A DNA stretch of 64,000 nt, from the NCBI GenBank assembly GCA_021730285.1, contig CP082962.1, positions 3,791,501-3,855,500 on the forward strand. The letters run 5' to 3'. Position 1 is the first letter of the stretch. Every line of letters starts with the position of its first letter. The translations under genes were made by a program, and so were the position numbers. Below, piece by piece: positions 51,571 through 61,003 of this stretch. Below the pieces are notes generated by a model, which ran no database searches, was not told the DNA's origin, and saw only the letters and a program-made list of their open reading frames with translations. The DNA comes from Desulfovibrio sp. JY (GTDB lineage: Bacteria; Desulfobacterota; Desulfovibrionia; Desulfovibrionales; Desulfovibrionaceae).

Positions 51571-53781
51571 TCATGCTGCATTGAAAAGCTCCCGAAGCCG
51601 GTAGTTGAGATGGGTGAAACGGGCATCGCCGCCGGCGTTTTTGAGCCCCAGATTGAGCGCCCGCCGGCTGCCAACGATGACGGCCAGGCGCCTGGCCCGC
51701 GTCAGGGCGGTGTAGATGAGGTTGCGGCGCAACATGACGTAATGCTGAGTGAGGATCGGTACGACCACGGCCGGGTATTCGCTGCCCTGGGACTTATGGA
51801 TGCTGATGGCGTAGGCCGGGGCCAGCTCGTCCAGCTCGCTGCGGTCATAGGCGACACTGCGGCCGTCAAAGGACACCAGCAGTTCGCCCTCGGACGCGTC
51901 GACTTCCACGATGTGTCCCATATCGCCGTTGAAAACGTCCTTTTCGTAGTCGTTCTTGGTTTGCAGCACCCGGTCGTGCAGCCGGTAATGCGTCGTGCCG
52001 CGCACCAGTTCCGGCCCCTTGGGGTTCAGGCGCCCGCGCAGGGCCTCGTTGAGCGACTGTGTCCCGGCTTCGCCCTTGTGCATGGGCGAAAGCACCTGGA
52101 CGTCGCGCATGGGGTCGAGCCCGTAGACGCAGGGGATGCGATCGCAGACAAGCGTCGCGATCATGTCCCGCACCATGGCCGGTTCGTCCATCTCCACCCA
52201 GAAAAAATCCGCCTCAGGGGCCGGCTTGGGCGCTGTCTGCGGAAACTGGCCCTGGTTGATGCGGTGGGCGTTGACAACGATCATGCTTTGCTGGGCCTGA
52301 CGGAAAATATGGGTTAGCCGGGCGCTGCCCACGGCCTGGCTGGCCAGGATGTCCTCGAGCACGTTGCCGGCCCCGACCGACGGCAACTGGTCCGCGTCGC
52401 CGACCAGGATCAGCCGGGCCGTAAACGGCAGGGCGCGCAGCATATGGGCGCAAAGCCTGGCGTCGAGCATGCTGGCCTCGTCCACCAGCAGCACGTCGGT
52501 TTTGAGCTTGTTGTCCTCGCACAAGGCGAACGTGCCGTCCGGGGCCGACTGCAACAGCCGATGCAGGGTCGCGGCCGGCACGCCGGTGGCCTCGGAAAGC
52601 CGCTTGGCCGCCCGGCCCGTCGGCGCGGCAAGTTTGACTTTTAAGGACAACTTGTCAAGGGCGGCCACCACCATGCGGGTGATGGTGGTCTTGCCCGTGC
52701 CCGGGCCGCCGGTGATGACGAAGACCTTTTCGGCGCAGGCGTCCACGGCCGCCTGTCGTTGCTCCGGGGAAAGCTGGAGCCGCGCCTCGGATTCCAGGGC
52801 CGGCAGGATCTTTTCCACCTTGCCCCGCAGCTCCGCTCCGGGATGGGTGGCCAGCTCGTGAAGACGCCGGGCGATTTCCACTTCCAGGGCGTAATAATGG
52901 CGCAGATATACGGCGGCCTCGATGTTGCGGTCCGGCATGGGCTCGATTTTGATGCGCTTGAGCGCCTCCAGGGAGGCAAGCGCCTCGTCCAGGCGCTCCG
53001 GGGACACGTCGCCGACCATAGTCGCGGTTTTTTCGAAAAGCAGGTCGCGTGGGACGAACAGATGCCCCTGATCGCCCATGGAAAAAAGGACGTAGACCAG
53101 GGCGGCCTGGATGCGCTCGGGGCTGTCCGGGGCAAAGCCCAGGCGCAGGGCCATGTTGTCGGCGGTCTTGAAGGCGATGCCGCGAATCTCGTAGGCCAGC
53201 TCGTAGGGATTGGCCCGGATGCGCGTCTCGGCGTCATTGCCGTAGAGCTTGAAAATCTTGCCGGCGTGGGTTGTCGCGATCTCGTGGGTCTGGAGGAAAA
53301 GCATGAGCGACCGCACTTCGTGCTGGGCCTGCCAGGAAGCCACGATCTCCTTGAGCTTTTTTTTGCCCACGCCCTCCACGGTCAAAAGCTTCTCGGGTGC
53401 GGTGTCGAGGATTTCGAGCACCTTCTCGCCGAAGGCGTCGACCATGCGCGTGGCCAGTACCCCGCCGACGCCCTTGATCATGCCCGAGGCGAGGTAGCGC
53501 CGGATGCCGTTTACGGTGGCGGGCATCTCGCGGGCGGCCACGGTCACCAGGAACTGGCGGCCGTATTTGGGATGGGTGACCCAGGAGCCGGTCACGCGCA
53601 GCATCTCGCCGGGTGTCACCGGGCCGATGTTGCCGACGATGGAAAAAGGCCCCGGCTCGTCCTTGGCCTTGACCCGGGCGATAAGGTAATTCGTCTCTTC
53701 GCTGAAGAAGGTGACGGACTGCACTTCCGCCGAAAGTTCGCTGGTTGGCGCCGCGTCGGCCATGGCGGATGCTTGCCTCAC
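51571..53781 (-). CDS. recD2: RecD2-type 5'-3' DNA helicase
   Basis: 736 aa. The start may be GTG 53781, which overlaps the recR stop as GTGA, or ATG 53763. N-terminal OB-like and helix-hairpin-helix regions (VEGVGKKKLKEIV) distinguish RecD2 from RecBCD-type RecD. Helicase motifs: VITGGPGTGKTTITRM (Walker A, about residue 360), LLVDEASMLD (Walker B), and AYAISIHKSQGSEYPAVV plus YTALTRARRLAVIVG near the end. It unwinds DNA in repair. Coupling to recR supports a recombination-repair role. Confidence 0.93.
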   Translation of the reverse strand: MRQASAMADAAPTSELSAEVQSVTFFSEETNYLIARVKAKDEPGPFSIVGNIGPVTPGEMLRVTGSWVTHPKYGRQFLVTVAAREMPATVNGIRRYLASGMIKGVGGVLATRMVDAFGEKVLEILDTAPEKLLTVEGVGKKKLKEIVASWQAQHEVRSLMLFLQTHEIATTHAGKIFKLYGNDAETRIRANPYELAYEIRGIAFKTADNMALRLGFAPDSPERIQAALVYVLFSMGDQGHLFVPRDLLFEKTATMVGDVSPERLDEALASLEALKRIKIEPMPDRNIEAAVYLRHYYALEVEIARRLHELATHPGAELRGKVEKILPALESEARLQLSPEQRQAAVDACAEKVFVITGGPGTGKTTITRMVVAALDKLSLKVKLAAPTGRAAKRLSEATGVPAATLHRLLQSAPDGTFALCEDNKLKTDVLLVDEASMLDARLCAHMLRALPFTARLILVGDADQLPSVGAGNVLEDILASQAVGSARLTHIFRQAQQSMIVVNAHRINQGQFPQTAPKPAPEADFFWVEMDEPAMVRDMIATLVCDRIPCVYGLDPMRDVQVLSPMHKGEAGTQSLNEALRGRLNPKGPELVRGTTHYRLHDRVLQTKNDYEKDVFNGDMGHIVEVDASEGELLVSFDGRSVAYDRSELDELAPAYAISIHKSQGSEYPAVVVPILTQHYVMLRRNLIYTALTRARRLAVIVGSRRALNLGLKNAGGDARFTHLNYRLRELFNAA

Positions 53782-54392
53782 AGATCCTGACGATACCGCA
53801 GGGATTGGGACAGGGTTTCCTTATCCACGTATTTGACCTCGGTCCCGAGCGGAATGCCCTGGGCCAGCCGTGTCAGGCGCACACCCGGAAATTCCCGGGC
53901 GAGCAGGTTCTTGATGTGCGAGGCCGTGGATTCGGCGGCCAGCGTCGCCCCGAGGGCCAGGATGCACTCCGTGATGTCGCCCTCCCGCAGCCTCGCGCGC
54001 AAGGCGTCCAGGCGCAGGTTACCGGGCGTCACGCCGTCGAGGGGATCGAGCAGGCCGCCGAGAACGAGGTAATAGCCGCCGAACTGGGCCGTTTCCTCGA
54101 GCAGCATGACGGAATCCCACTGGGCCACGATGCACAGCTGCTGCGGGTCGCGGGAGGGATCGGCGCACACCGGGCACACCGCTGTTTCGGACAGGCCGAA
54201 ACAGCGCGAACACAGGCAAAGCCGTTCCCGCAGACGCAAGATGCCCTCGCCCAGGGTCTCGGCCCGGCCGCGCGGCCATTCGAGCAGGGTCATGGCCACC
54301 TTAAGCGCCGATTTGGGGCCAAGTCCGGGCAGGCGGGCGAGCTGTTCGACCAGCTCCACCAGCGGCGCGGGTAATGTCGTCTGTACGGCCAT
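53778..54392 (-). CDS. recR: Recombination mediator protein RecR
   Basis: 204 aa, the standard length. An HhH motif (LARLPGLGPKSALKVAM) opens the protein, a C4 zinc finger follows (CSRCFGLSETAVCPVC), then a Toprim domain with the invariant AQWDSVMLLEE start. RecR acts with RecF/RecO to load RecA on gapped DNA. It overlaps recD2; ybaB and dnaX, common recR partners, are upstream on the same strand after a 412-base gap. Confidence 0.96.
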   Translation of the reverse strand: MAVQTTLPAPLVELVEQLARLPGLGPKSALKVAMTLLEWPRGRAETLGEGILRLRERLCLCSRCFGLSETAVCPVCADPSRDPQQLCIVAQWDSVMLLEETAQFGGYYLVLGGLLDPLDGVTPGNLRLDALRARLREGDITECILALGATLAAESTASHIKNLLAREFPGVRLTRLAQGIPLGTEVKYVDKETLSQSLRYRQDL

Positions 54393-54804
54393 TTTTGCGT
54401 TTTATCCGATTTCCCGGGCGCGGCAGCGCACCTGGCTCCCGTCGAAGGATGGTCTTCCCGTCACGGTCGACGCCGCACGCGGAAGGTTTCGCCCAATTTC
54501 TTCATGCAGTCAGTGGCTGATTGGCCGGCAGAGGGCTGGGCGGCCGCGTGCGGGGCATATTTGAAGAATACGCCTTCGCGTCCGCCCAGCCCTCCGCCGA
54601 CCCTGGTCATTTGCCTCATAGCCGAACATGATGGCGTGCCATGCCCCGATGACAACCACACTCGGATGCGACAACCAGTTGTCGTTATAGAGGAAAAATC
54701 TTCCTCCAGAGCAGGTCCCACCCTTTGAAAGTTTTTGAAGGGGGTCCAGGGGGAAACTTTTTTCAAAAAGTTTCCCCCTGGCCGCCGGAGGCGCCTTCCT
54801 CTCT
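54393..54804. other. 412-base gap between ybaB and recR
   Basis: It holds the second dispersed hairpin element (54721-54794). The remaining 330 bases contain no ribosome-site-supported ORF, no tRNA and no clear promoter that I can see. The gap separates recR from ybaB-dnaX, which in many genomes are directly adjacent. Confidence 0.6.
54721..54794. repeat. Dispersed 74-bp hairpin element, copy 2
   Basis: 69 of 74 positions match copy 1 at 41632-41705. The 17-bp stem (54746-54762 with 54765-54781) is perfect; one A-T pair of copy 1 is a G-C pair here, a compensatory change, and the two central bases are TC instead of GA. It begins 10 bases beyond the ybaB stop, on the downstream side, as copy 1 does after pyrG. 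Confidence 0.85.
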
Positions 54805-55116
54805 CTAAAAAAGTCCCGGCATCTTGATGCCGCCGGTGAGTTGGCCCATTTCCTCTTCCATCATGGCCTTGGCCTTCTTGAGACCGTCGTTGACGGCGGC
54901 GAGCACCAGGTCCTGGAGCATCTCCACGTCATTCGGGTCCACGACGGTCTTGTCGATGGCGATGGACTTGAGCTCGTTGGCTCCGGAGACCACCGCCGTG
55001 ACCATGCCGCCGCCGGCCGTTCCCTCGACGGTACGTTCTTGAAGTTCTTCTTGAAGTTTCGCCATTTTCTTTTGCATTATCTGGGCTTGGCGCACAAGCT
55101 CATTCATTCCCTTCAT
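54805..55116 (-). CDS. ybaB: Nucleoid-associated protein YbaB/EbfC
   Basis: 103 aa from ATG 55116, with AAGGAAGG upstream. Family features: MNELVRQAQIMQKKMAKLQEEL coiled helix, then GTAGGGMVTAVVSGANEL strands, then DKTVVDPNDVEMLQDLVLAAVNDGLKKAK. The protein forms a tweezer-like dimer that binds DNA. The dnaX-ybaB-recR order is conserved in many bacteria; here recR is separated by a gap. Confidence 0.94.
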   Translation of the reverse strand: MKGMNELVRQAQIMQKKMAKLQEELQERTVEGTAGGGMVTAVVSGANELKSIAIDKTVVDPNDVEMLQDLVLAAVNDGLKKAKAMMEEEMGQLTGGIKMPGLF

Positions 55117-55141
55117 GGTGAACCTTCCTTGTGTCCCGCCA

Positions 55142-56914
55142 TTAGCGGGGCTTGCGTTCGATGATCTCGGCGTCGAAATCGGAAACAGCCTGACGCACTT
55201 CGGGCCGGCTGTCGACATAGGCGGTGAGCGTATCGCCGGACATGCGGTCCTGATCGGGCTCGGCCGTATCCACGCGCACGGTGACGCCGGGGCCAAAATA
55301 TTGGGCGGCCAGGGCGTCCAACTGGCGCAGCTTGTCCGGGTGCGCCAGTTGACTGCGGTGAAAGGCGTTGGTGCAGGCGATATGCACCATGCCCGGCTCG
55401 GGGTCCGGGGCAAACTCGCCGCGAGCCAGTTTGAGCCCGGAAATTCCGCCATTCTTGATGGCAAAACGCTTGAACCCGTCCCAGTTGCGGGGGCCGGAAG
55501 CGGCAGCGGGCGCGGCCGGAGCGGAGGCCGGACGTTCGGCCACGGCCGCATGGCTGGCGGCAGAGGGAGCCTGTCTGGCGGCATAGCCTGCCTGCCCCTG
55601 GGGCGGCGGCGAAGCGGGCGCCGGCGGGACGGCCGATGTGGGGGCGGCGGGCGACGGCGCGAAACGGGGCGTCGGTGTGCCCTGCGGCTGTCCTCCGTGG
55701 TGCGCTCCCTGCCCGGCCGGGGATCGAGGGGCCGAACCGCCGGAGGGAGCGCCCCCCGGGCCGGACCGGGGCGTACGCTCCGGGGGGACGGTGCAGGAAG
55801 CGAGATTTTGCAAGGGGAGCAGGTTCGGCAGGTAGGCCATATTGAGAAGCAGCAGCTCCAGGGACAGCGCCGGCTCCAGGCTGGTCAACACCCGGCGCTG
55901 GCCTTCCAGGGTCATCTGCCAACAGGCGTGGATGTGGGCCGCGTCGAACTTGCCGGCCCAATCGAGCCAAAGCCCGCTGTCCTCGGCCGGCAGGTCGACC
56001 ACGGCGAGCCCCTTTTGCCCGGCCTGGCGCAAGAGGAACAGATTGCGCCACATGGCGGCCAGCTCCCGCAGGAAAAAACCGATGTCCAGGCCCTTGTCCA
56101 GCACCTGGCGCAACAGCGTCACCACGGCCGGCCCGTCCTGGGCGTGGATGGCCTCGATGAGGCCGAAAAAGATGTCCTGACCAGCCAGCCCCAGCACGCC
56201 CCGGGCGTCGACTTCGGTCAATTCCGCCCCGCCAAGGGCCAGCACCTGACCCAGAAGCGACATGGAATCGCGCACACTGCCCGCGCCGCGCCGGGCGATG
56301 AGGCTTACGGCCTGGGGTTCGTAATGGATGGCCTCACGGTCGAGCACGCCGGCAAGATGGGCCTCGAGCTCGGGCTGGGCCAGGCGTTTGAAAAGAAAAT
56401 GCTGGCAACGGCTGATGATGGTGGCCGGAAATTTGTGGGCCTCGGTGGTGGCCAGGATGAAGGTGACGCGGGCGGGCGGCTCCTCCAGGGTTTTCAACAG
56501 CGCGTTGAAGGCCGCCGTGGACAGCATGTGGGCTTCGTCGATGATGAAGACCTTGTAGCGGCTGTTGAGCGGCGCGTAGCCCACGTCCTCCTTGAGCTTA
56601 CGGGCGTCCTCCACCTTGCCGTGGGTGGCGGCGTCGATCTCGATGACGTCCGGGGAAACGCCGGCCGTGATCTGGCGACACTGGGAGCAGACGTTGCAGG
56701 GCTCGGCCGTGGGCGCGGTCTCGCAGTTGAGCGCCTTGGCCAGCACACGGGCCAGCGTGGTCTTGCCCACGCCGCGCGTGCCGCTGAAAAGGTAGGCCGG
56801 CGCGATCTTGTCCTCGGCCGCAGCCCGGGACAGGATGCGCTTGACGGCATCCTGGCCGGCGACGTCGGCAAAGCGCTGGGGCCTGTATTTGGCGGTGAGG
56901 CTGGTTGTGCTCAT
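55142..56914 (-). CDS. dnaX: DNA polymerase III subunits gamma/tau
   Basis: 590 aa. The clamp-loader ATPase starts with SLTAKYRPQRFADVAGQ; Walker A is SGTRGVGKTT near residue 45, the zinc site is CNVCSQC with an upstream Cys, Walker B is VFIIDEAHML and the SRC motif is ISRCQHF. A Pro/Gly/Ala-rich linker covers about residues 385-485, followed by the tau-specific C-terminal domain. I see no strong slippery site for a gamma form. The stop is 25 bases before ybaB. Confidence 0.96.
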   Translation of the reverse strand: MSTTSLTAKYRPQRFADVAGQDAVKRILSRAAAEDKIAPAYLFSGTRGVGKTTLARVLAKALNCETAPTAEPCNVCSQCRQITAGVSPDVIEIDAATHGKVEDARKLKEDVGYAPLNSRYKVFIIDEAHMLSTAAFNALLKTLEEPPARVTFILATTEAHKFPATIISRCQHFLFKRLAQPELEAHLAGVLDREAIHYEPQAVSLIARRGAGSVRDSMSLLGQVLALGGAELTEVDARGVLGLAGQDIFFGLIEAIHAQDGPAVVTLLRQVLDKGLDIGFFLRELAAMWRNLFLLRQAGQKGLAVVDLPAEDSGLWLDWAGKFDAAHIHACWQMTLEGQRRVLTSLEPALSLELLLLNMAYLPNLLPLQNLASCTVPPERTPRSGPGGAPSGGSAPRSPAGQGAHHGGQPQGTPTPRFAPSPAAPTSAVPPAPASPPPQGQAGYAARQAPSAASHAAVAERPASAPAAPAAASGPRNWDGFKRFAIKNGGISGLKLARGEFAPDPEPGMVHIACTNAFHRSQLAHPDKLRQLDALAAQYFGPGVTVRVDTAEPDQDRMSGDTLTAYVDSRPEVRQAVSDFDAEIIERKPR

Positions 56915-56962
56915 GAAGCGTATCCGGGCGGCCCCGCTTTTGGGGACCGCCCGGGTGTAGTA

Positions 56963-57886
56963 CTACAAGCCGTACTTGTACAGCCAGTCGGTATGGGCCG
57001 GATTTTCGCCCTTGACGACCTGAAAGAAGGCTTTCTGAAGCGCCTTGACCACCGGGCCGGCATGACCTTCGCCGATGACGCGGCGGTCGACGGCCCGGAT
57101 CGGGGTCAACTCGGCGGCCGTGCCCGTAAAAAAGACCTCGTCGGCCACATAGACCTCGTCGCGGGTAAAAAACTGCTCCACCACTTCATAGCCGAGTTCG
57201 CCGGCCACGGTGAGGATGCTGTCACGGGTGATGCCGGCCAGGACCGTGGTCAGGGGCGGCGTCTTGATGACGCCGTTTTTCACGATGAAGATATTCTCGC
57301 CCGAGCCCTCGGCCACGTAGCCGGCGGCGTCGAGCATCATGGCCTCGTCGAATCCGTCGGCCAGGGCTTCCATCTTGGCCAGCACCGAGTTGACGTAGTT
57401 GCCGGCGGCCTTGGCCTTGGCCATCATGGAGTTGACGTGGTAGCGGGTGTAGCTCGAGGTGCGGATGCTGATGCCCTTTTCCAGGGCCTCGGCGCCGAGG
57501 TAGGCCCCCCACGGCCACACGGCGATGGACAGCCGGATGGGGTTATCGGCGGGGTTGACGCCCATGGAGCCGGAGCCGACGAAGACCAGCGGCCGGATGT
57601 AGCCGGCGGTCATCTTGTTGGCCTTGAGCGTTTCCACGCAGGCGGCGGCGACCTGCTCCTGGGTGAAGGGTATGGTCAGCCCCAGAATCTTGGCGGATCC
57701 GAACAGCCGGGCCGTATGTTCCTTGAGGCGGAATACCGCCGAGGAACCGTCGACGCACTCGTAAGCCCGAATACCCTCGAACACGGCATAACCATAGTGC
57801 AGGGCATGGGTCAGGACATGCACATTGGCCTGATCCCAGGGCGTAAGCGTGCCATCCATCCAGATAAAATCAGTACGTAGCCCCAT
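56963..57886 (-). CDS. ilvE: Branched-chain amino acid aminotransferase
   Basis: 307 aa from ATG 57886. Class IV aminotransferase blocks: DFIWMDGTLTPWDQANVHVLTHALHYGYAVFEGIRAY at the start (key YGYAVFEGIR), the PLP Lys in MAKAKAAGNYVNS near residue 160, AAGYVAEGSGENIFI near 190 and TGTAAELTPI near 257. It transaminates Leu, Ile and Val. The open frame extends upstream but the family start is clear. Confidence 0.95.
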   Translation of the reverse strand: MGLRTDFIWMDGTLTPWDQANVHVLTHALHYGYAVFEGIRAYECVDGSSAVFRLKEHTARLFGSAKILGLTIPFTQEQVAAACVETLKANKMTAGYIRPLVFVGSGSMGVNPADNPIRLSIAVWPWGAYLGAEALEKGISIRTSSYTRYHVNSMMAKAKAAGNYVNSVLAKMEALADGFDEAMMLDAAGYVAEGSGENIFIVKNGVIKTPPLTTVLAGITRDSILTVAGELGYEVVEQFFTRDEVYVADEVFFTGTAAELTPIRAVDRRVIGEGHAGPVVKALQKAFFQVVKGENPAHTDWLYKYGL

Positions 57887-58022
57887 CTTCCTTCCCCCGT
57901 TGCGTATGGCCGTCGCCGGAACCATTCCGGCAGCGGCGTTTTGTGTCGCGTTTGCGTGACGTTGAAACGTAAACGTGGCATTGTAGGGGTTTTGCCCGGG
58001 AGGGTCAAGGAGGTCGGCCGTT

Positions 58023-59801
58023 TCAGACCGGCAAAGCCGCCTGGCCGGAACCGCGCAACTCGTCGATGAGGCTCTGCAAAATCCGGGTTTGTTCGCCAAG
58101 CCCGGTCACGGTCATCGTCGCGCGCTCCATGGCCTGGGCCGTTTCCCCGGACACCCGGTTGACGTCGGCAATAGAGTTCTCAATAGCGTCGGTGGCGGCG
58201 GACTGTTCCTGGGAAGCGGCGGCAATGGAGCGGACCTGGTCGGCGGCGGTTTCCACAAGGGAGACGATGGCGTCGAGGGCCTGTCCGGATTCTCCCGCCA
58301 GGGCGGTGGCCGATTCGATGAGGGTCACGGCCTCGCCCACGCCGTCGGCGCTTTTGCGGGTGCCGGCCTGGACATCGCGGATGGCCTGCCCCACCTCGGA
58401 CGTGGCGGACATGGTCTTTTCGGCCAGCTTGCGCACCTCGTCGGCCACCACCGCAAAGCCCCGTCCGGCCTCGCCGGCCCGGGCCGCCTCGATGGCGGCG
58501 TTTAAGGCCAACAGGTTGGTCTGGTCGGCGATATCGGAAATGACGCCGAGAATGCGGCCGATGCCCTCGGCCCGATCGCCCAGTTCGGCCATGTCCCTGG
58601 CCAGGGTCAGAGCCTTGTCCCTGGTGGCGGTGATGCCGTCCACGGCCTTGCGCACCACTTCGGAACCGGCCAGAGCCCGCTCCCGGGCCTCGGACGCGGT
58701 CTGGGACGCGGTGGCGGCGTTTTGGGCCACGTCGAGCACGGTGGCGCTCATCTGGCCCATGGAGGCGACGGTTTCCGAGAGCCGCCCGGCCTGCTCGTCC
58801 GCGCCCTGGGTGGCCTGCGCCGTATGCTCGGCCAGTTCGCCTGCCGCGTCGGTGAGAACTTCGACAACATCGGCCAGTCGCCGGGCGGCATCGAGCATGC
58901 CCTCTTCCCGGGCCTTTTCGGCGGCCAGACGGTGCGCGTCGGCCTCGGCCGTGGCGTCGCAGGCCTTTTTGGCCTCGGCGGCGGCTTCCTCGCCCCGCCT
59001 TCTGGCCGCTTCCAGGCTCTCCCGCAGCGAGGCCAGCATCCGGCGCAAGGCGTCGGCCAGCTCGCCGATTTCGTCGCGGCCAACAACCGTCAGACGCGCG
59101 TCCAAATCGCCGTCGGCCACCGAACGGGCGAAAGCCACGCCCTTGCGCAACGGCCGCACGATGGAAAGGGTGACAAGGGTGCCGAGGGCAATGGAAAGCA
59201 ACAGACAGGCCACGCCGGCCACGATCAGGACGAGGCCGCGCCGGCCGGCCTCCTTTTGTACGGACAAGGCCATGGCGTCGGCCCGGGCCCGGCTGCGTTC
59301 CAACAGAAAATTGAGCGCTGCCATGGCCTTGCGCAAGGAGATCATGGAGGTGCCGATGGACATGGTCAGGGCGTTGCTGCGCTTGTTGCGGGAGACCAGG
59401 TCCACCACCTTGGCGCTGGAGGCGCGCCAGTCGGCCAGGGCGGCGTTGAAGGCCTTCCACTGGGCGGCTTCCTCGTCGCCGCGAAGCAGCCCCTCCACCA
59501 TGGCCCGGCCCTGATCGGCCAAGTCCAAGCCTTTTTGCAGGTTCTCGCGCTGTCGGTCGAATTCCTTGGAGTTGGCCAGTTCAGGAATGAGGATGGTGCG
59601 CTCGGCCGACTGGGCGGCGAGGATACCCTCCTTGACGAAGCCGAGCCCCTCGACGCAGGGCAGGGCCTGTCCGGCCACCTCCGAAACACCGGCCCCGGTC
59701 TGGCGCAGGCCCTGGTAGCCAAGCACCGCGATGCCCACGGTGATCAGCGCGGTGACGATCACGGAAACGAAAAGCCTCACTCCGACCCTGAACCGACCCA
59801 T
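58023..59801 (-). CDS. Methyl-accepting chemotaxis protein
   Basis: 592 aa with GGGAGGG upstream of ATG 59801. A first membrane segment at residues about 8-30 is followed by a periplasmic four-helix-bundle-type sensor (about 31-188), a second membrane segment (about 189-213), a HAMP domain (about 214-266) and the coiled-coil signalling domain with tip [24 protein letters not shown], ending [15 protein letters not shown]. No CheR-binding pentapeptide is seen at the C-terminus. The ligand cannot be predicted. A clear promoter lies upstream. Confidence 0.94.
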   Translation of the reverse strand: MGRFRVGVRLFVSVIVTALITVGIAVLGYQGLRQTGAGVSEVAGQALPCVEGLGFVKEGILAAQSAERTILIPELANSKEFDRQRENLQKGLDLADQGRAMVEGLLRGDEEAAQWKAFNAALADWRASSAKVVDLVSRNKRSNALTMSIGTSMISLRKAMAALNFLLERSRARADAMALSVQKEAGRRGLVLIVAGVACLLLSIALGTLVTLSIVRPLRKGVAFARSVADGDLDARLTVVGRDEIGELADALRRMLASLRESLEAARRRGEEAAAEAKKACDATAEADAHRLAAEKAREEGMLDAARRLADVVEVLTDAAGELAEHTAQATQGADEQAGRLSETVASMGQMSATVLDVAQNAATASQTASEARERALAGSEVVRKAVDGITATRDKALTLARDMAELGDRAEGIGRILGVISDIADQTNLLALNAAIEAARAGEAGRGFAVVADEVRKLAEKTMSATSEVGQAIRDVQAGTRKSADGVGEAVTLIESATALAGESGQALDAIVSLVETAADQVRSIAAASQEQSAATDAIENSIADVNRVSGETAQAMERATMTVTGLGEQTRILQSLIDELRGSGQAALPV

Positions 59802-59874
59802 GGTCGTCCCTCCCTGGAACTGCTTGATTGGGAAACGGACGCTGCTTGCGCGCCAGATGCATGCCGCTTGTAAA

Positions 59875-59903
59875 AGTATTTCTGCTTATGCCATTTTTGT
59901 CAA
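59875..59903 (-). promoter_or_regulatory. Sigma-70 promoter of the chemoreceptor gene
   Basis: On the minus strand TTGACA, 17-base spacer, AATACT, about 74 bases upstream of the start codon. No sigma-28 motif is evident. Confidence 0.65.
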
Positions 59904-60050
59904 TTCAGGCAGCGCACTGAAAACAGGCGGGTAAAGCGGGAATACGACCCGCGCAGGCTGTGGAGCAACATGGACAATCAAGACAGCCGCTGGGCGCTCA
60001 AAAAAGAAAACAACGCCGACAGCCCCCAGCCACCCGGGGCCCACAACCGC

Positions 60051-60824
60051 TTATTCGAGCGGTGGTTCCGGCGGCATCTCGCCGCGCTGTCTGGAATCGA
60101 GATAGGCCATGAACGCCTTGCCCTCGGGAAATTCCGGATTGAGGCGCAGGGCATGGGTCAGCATCACCCGGGAGCTTTTCAGTCGCCCCTTCTCGTACAG
60201 GGTCCGGGCCATGTTGTAGAGCAGATGCTCATCGGTGCGACACAGGCGGTACGCACGGGTGTAATAGCGCATGGCCTCGTCGTACATGCCGAGCTTGCGC
60301 ATCTGGATGCCGAAGTCGTTGAACAGATGCTTGTGCTCCGGGGTGAACGCAGCCTCGATGCACATGATCTTTTGAAACACAATGTCCGCATTGTGTTTTT
60401 CCTGGCGCTCAAGATAGGTGAGGCCCAGACCGAACGTGGCCTTGACGTGCTCCTCGTCCAGACGCAGCACGTTTTTATATTCGAATTCCGCCGTAAAGAG
60501 TTCCTGGCGCGCCCGATGCCGGTCCGCCGTGGCCACGGTCTCCTCCAGGCGGCGCATGACCGGCACGAGTTTGTTGATGTAGATGGACGGCTCGGGCAGA
60601 TAGTCGGCCAGGAGGCTTTCCCTGGTGATAAAGCGCCTGGCGCCTGCGGGCATGAAGTTGCGGCTCAAGCGCTGGATGAGGATGCGGCCGTCGTCCTGCT
60701 CCACGGCGTAGATGAAGATTCGCTGGCTCAGGTGGCCAAGCCGTCTTTTGCCCTGAAATTCCTGGGCGTCGGTGGAAAATACGCCCTTGACGGGTTTGCG
60801 GCGGGGAGGAGCGGAATTTTCCAT
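60051..60824 (-). CDS. TPR repeat protein
   Basis: 257 aa from ATG 60824. The N-terminal about 90 residues are of unknown type (RIFIYAVEQDDGRILIQRL). From about residue 105 tetratricopeptide-like helices follow: EYKNVLRLDEEHVKATFGLGLTYLERQ, LFNDFGIQMRKLGMYDEAMRYYTRAYRL and LLYNMARTLYEKGRLKSSRVMLTHALRLNPEF, the last ending in the typical NP. It has no signal peptide. It is divergent from the HD-GYP gene, so a shared signalling role is possible but unproven. Confidence 0.85.
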   Translation of the reverse strand: MENSAPPRRKPVKGVFSTDAQEFQGKRRLGHLSQRIFIYAVEQDDGRILIQRLSRNFMPAGARRFITRESLLADYLPEPSIYINKLVPVMRRLEETVATADRHRARQELFTAEFEYKNVLRLDEEHVKATFGLGLTYLERQEKHNADIVFQKIMCIEAAFTPEHKHLFNDFGIQMRKLGMYDEAMRYYTRAYRLCRTDEHLLYNMARTLYEKGRLKSSRVMLTHALRLNPEFPEGKAFMAYLDSRQRGEMPPEPPLE

Positions 60825-60890
60825 AGGCAAGAGGGTTGGGTCTGCCTACAATAGCCTTGGCCGACTTTTTCGGCAAGCACGTCCGGCGAG

Positions 60891-60920
60891 TTGACAGGTT
60901 TTTTTCCGGGCGCATATATC
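60891..60920 (+). promoter_or_regulatory. Putative sigma-70 promoter of the HD-GYP gene
   Basis: TTGACA at 60891-60896, an 18-base spacer and TATATC at 60915-60920 (17 bases to ATATAT). The start codon follows about 83 bases later. Confidence 0.6.
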
Positions 60921-61003
60921 TCGAATTGCCGCGCGCTCGGCTGTCGGACGGCACGATGGCGCCCTGGCCGCGACCGGAACCGCACGCTCAGGAAAAACGC
61001 CCC

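Noticed and set aside
55115-57880. A 921-codon plus-strand open frame
   Set aside because: It lies antisense to dnaX and ilvE, both clearly real, and its product is low-complexity Gly/His/Arg-rich.
58066-59514. A 482-codon plus-strand frame rich in Ser, Ala and Arg
   Set aside because: Antisense to the chemoreceptor gene, whose domains are unmistakable.
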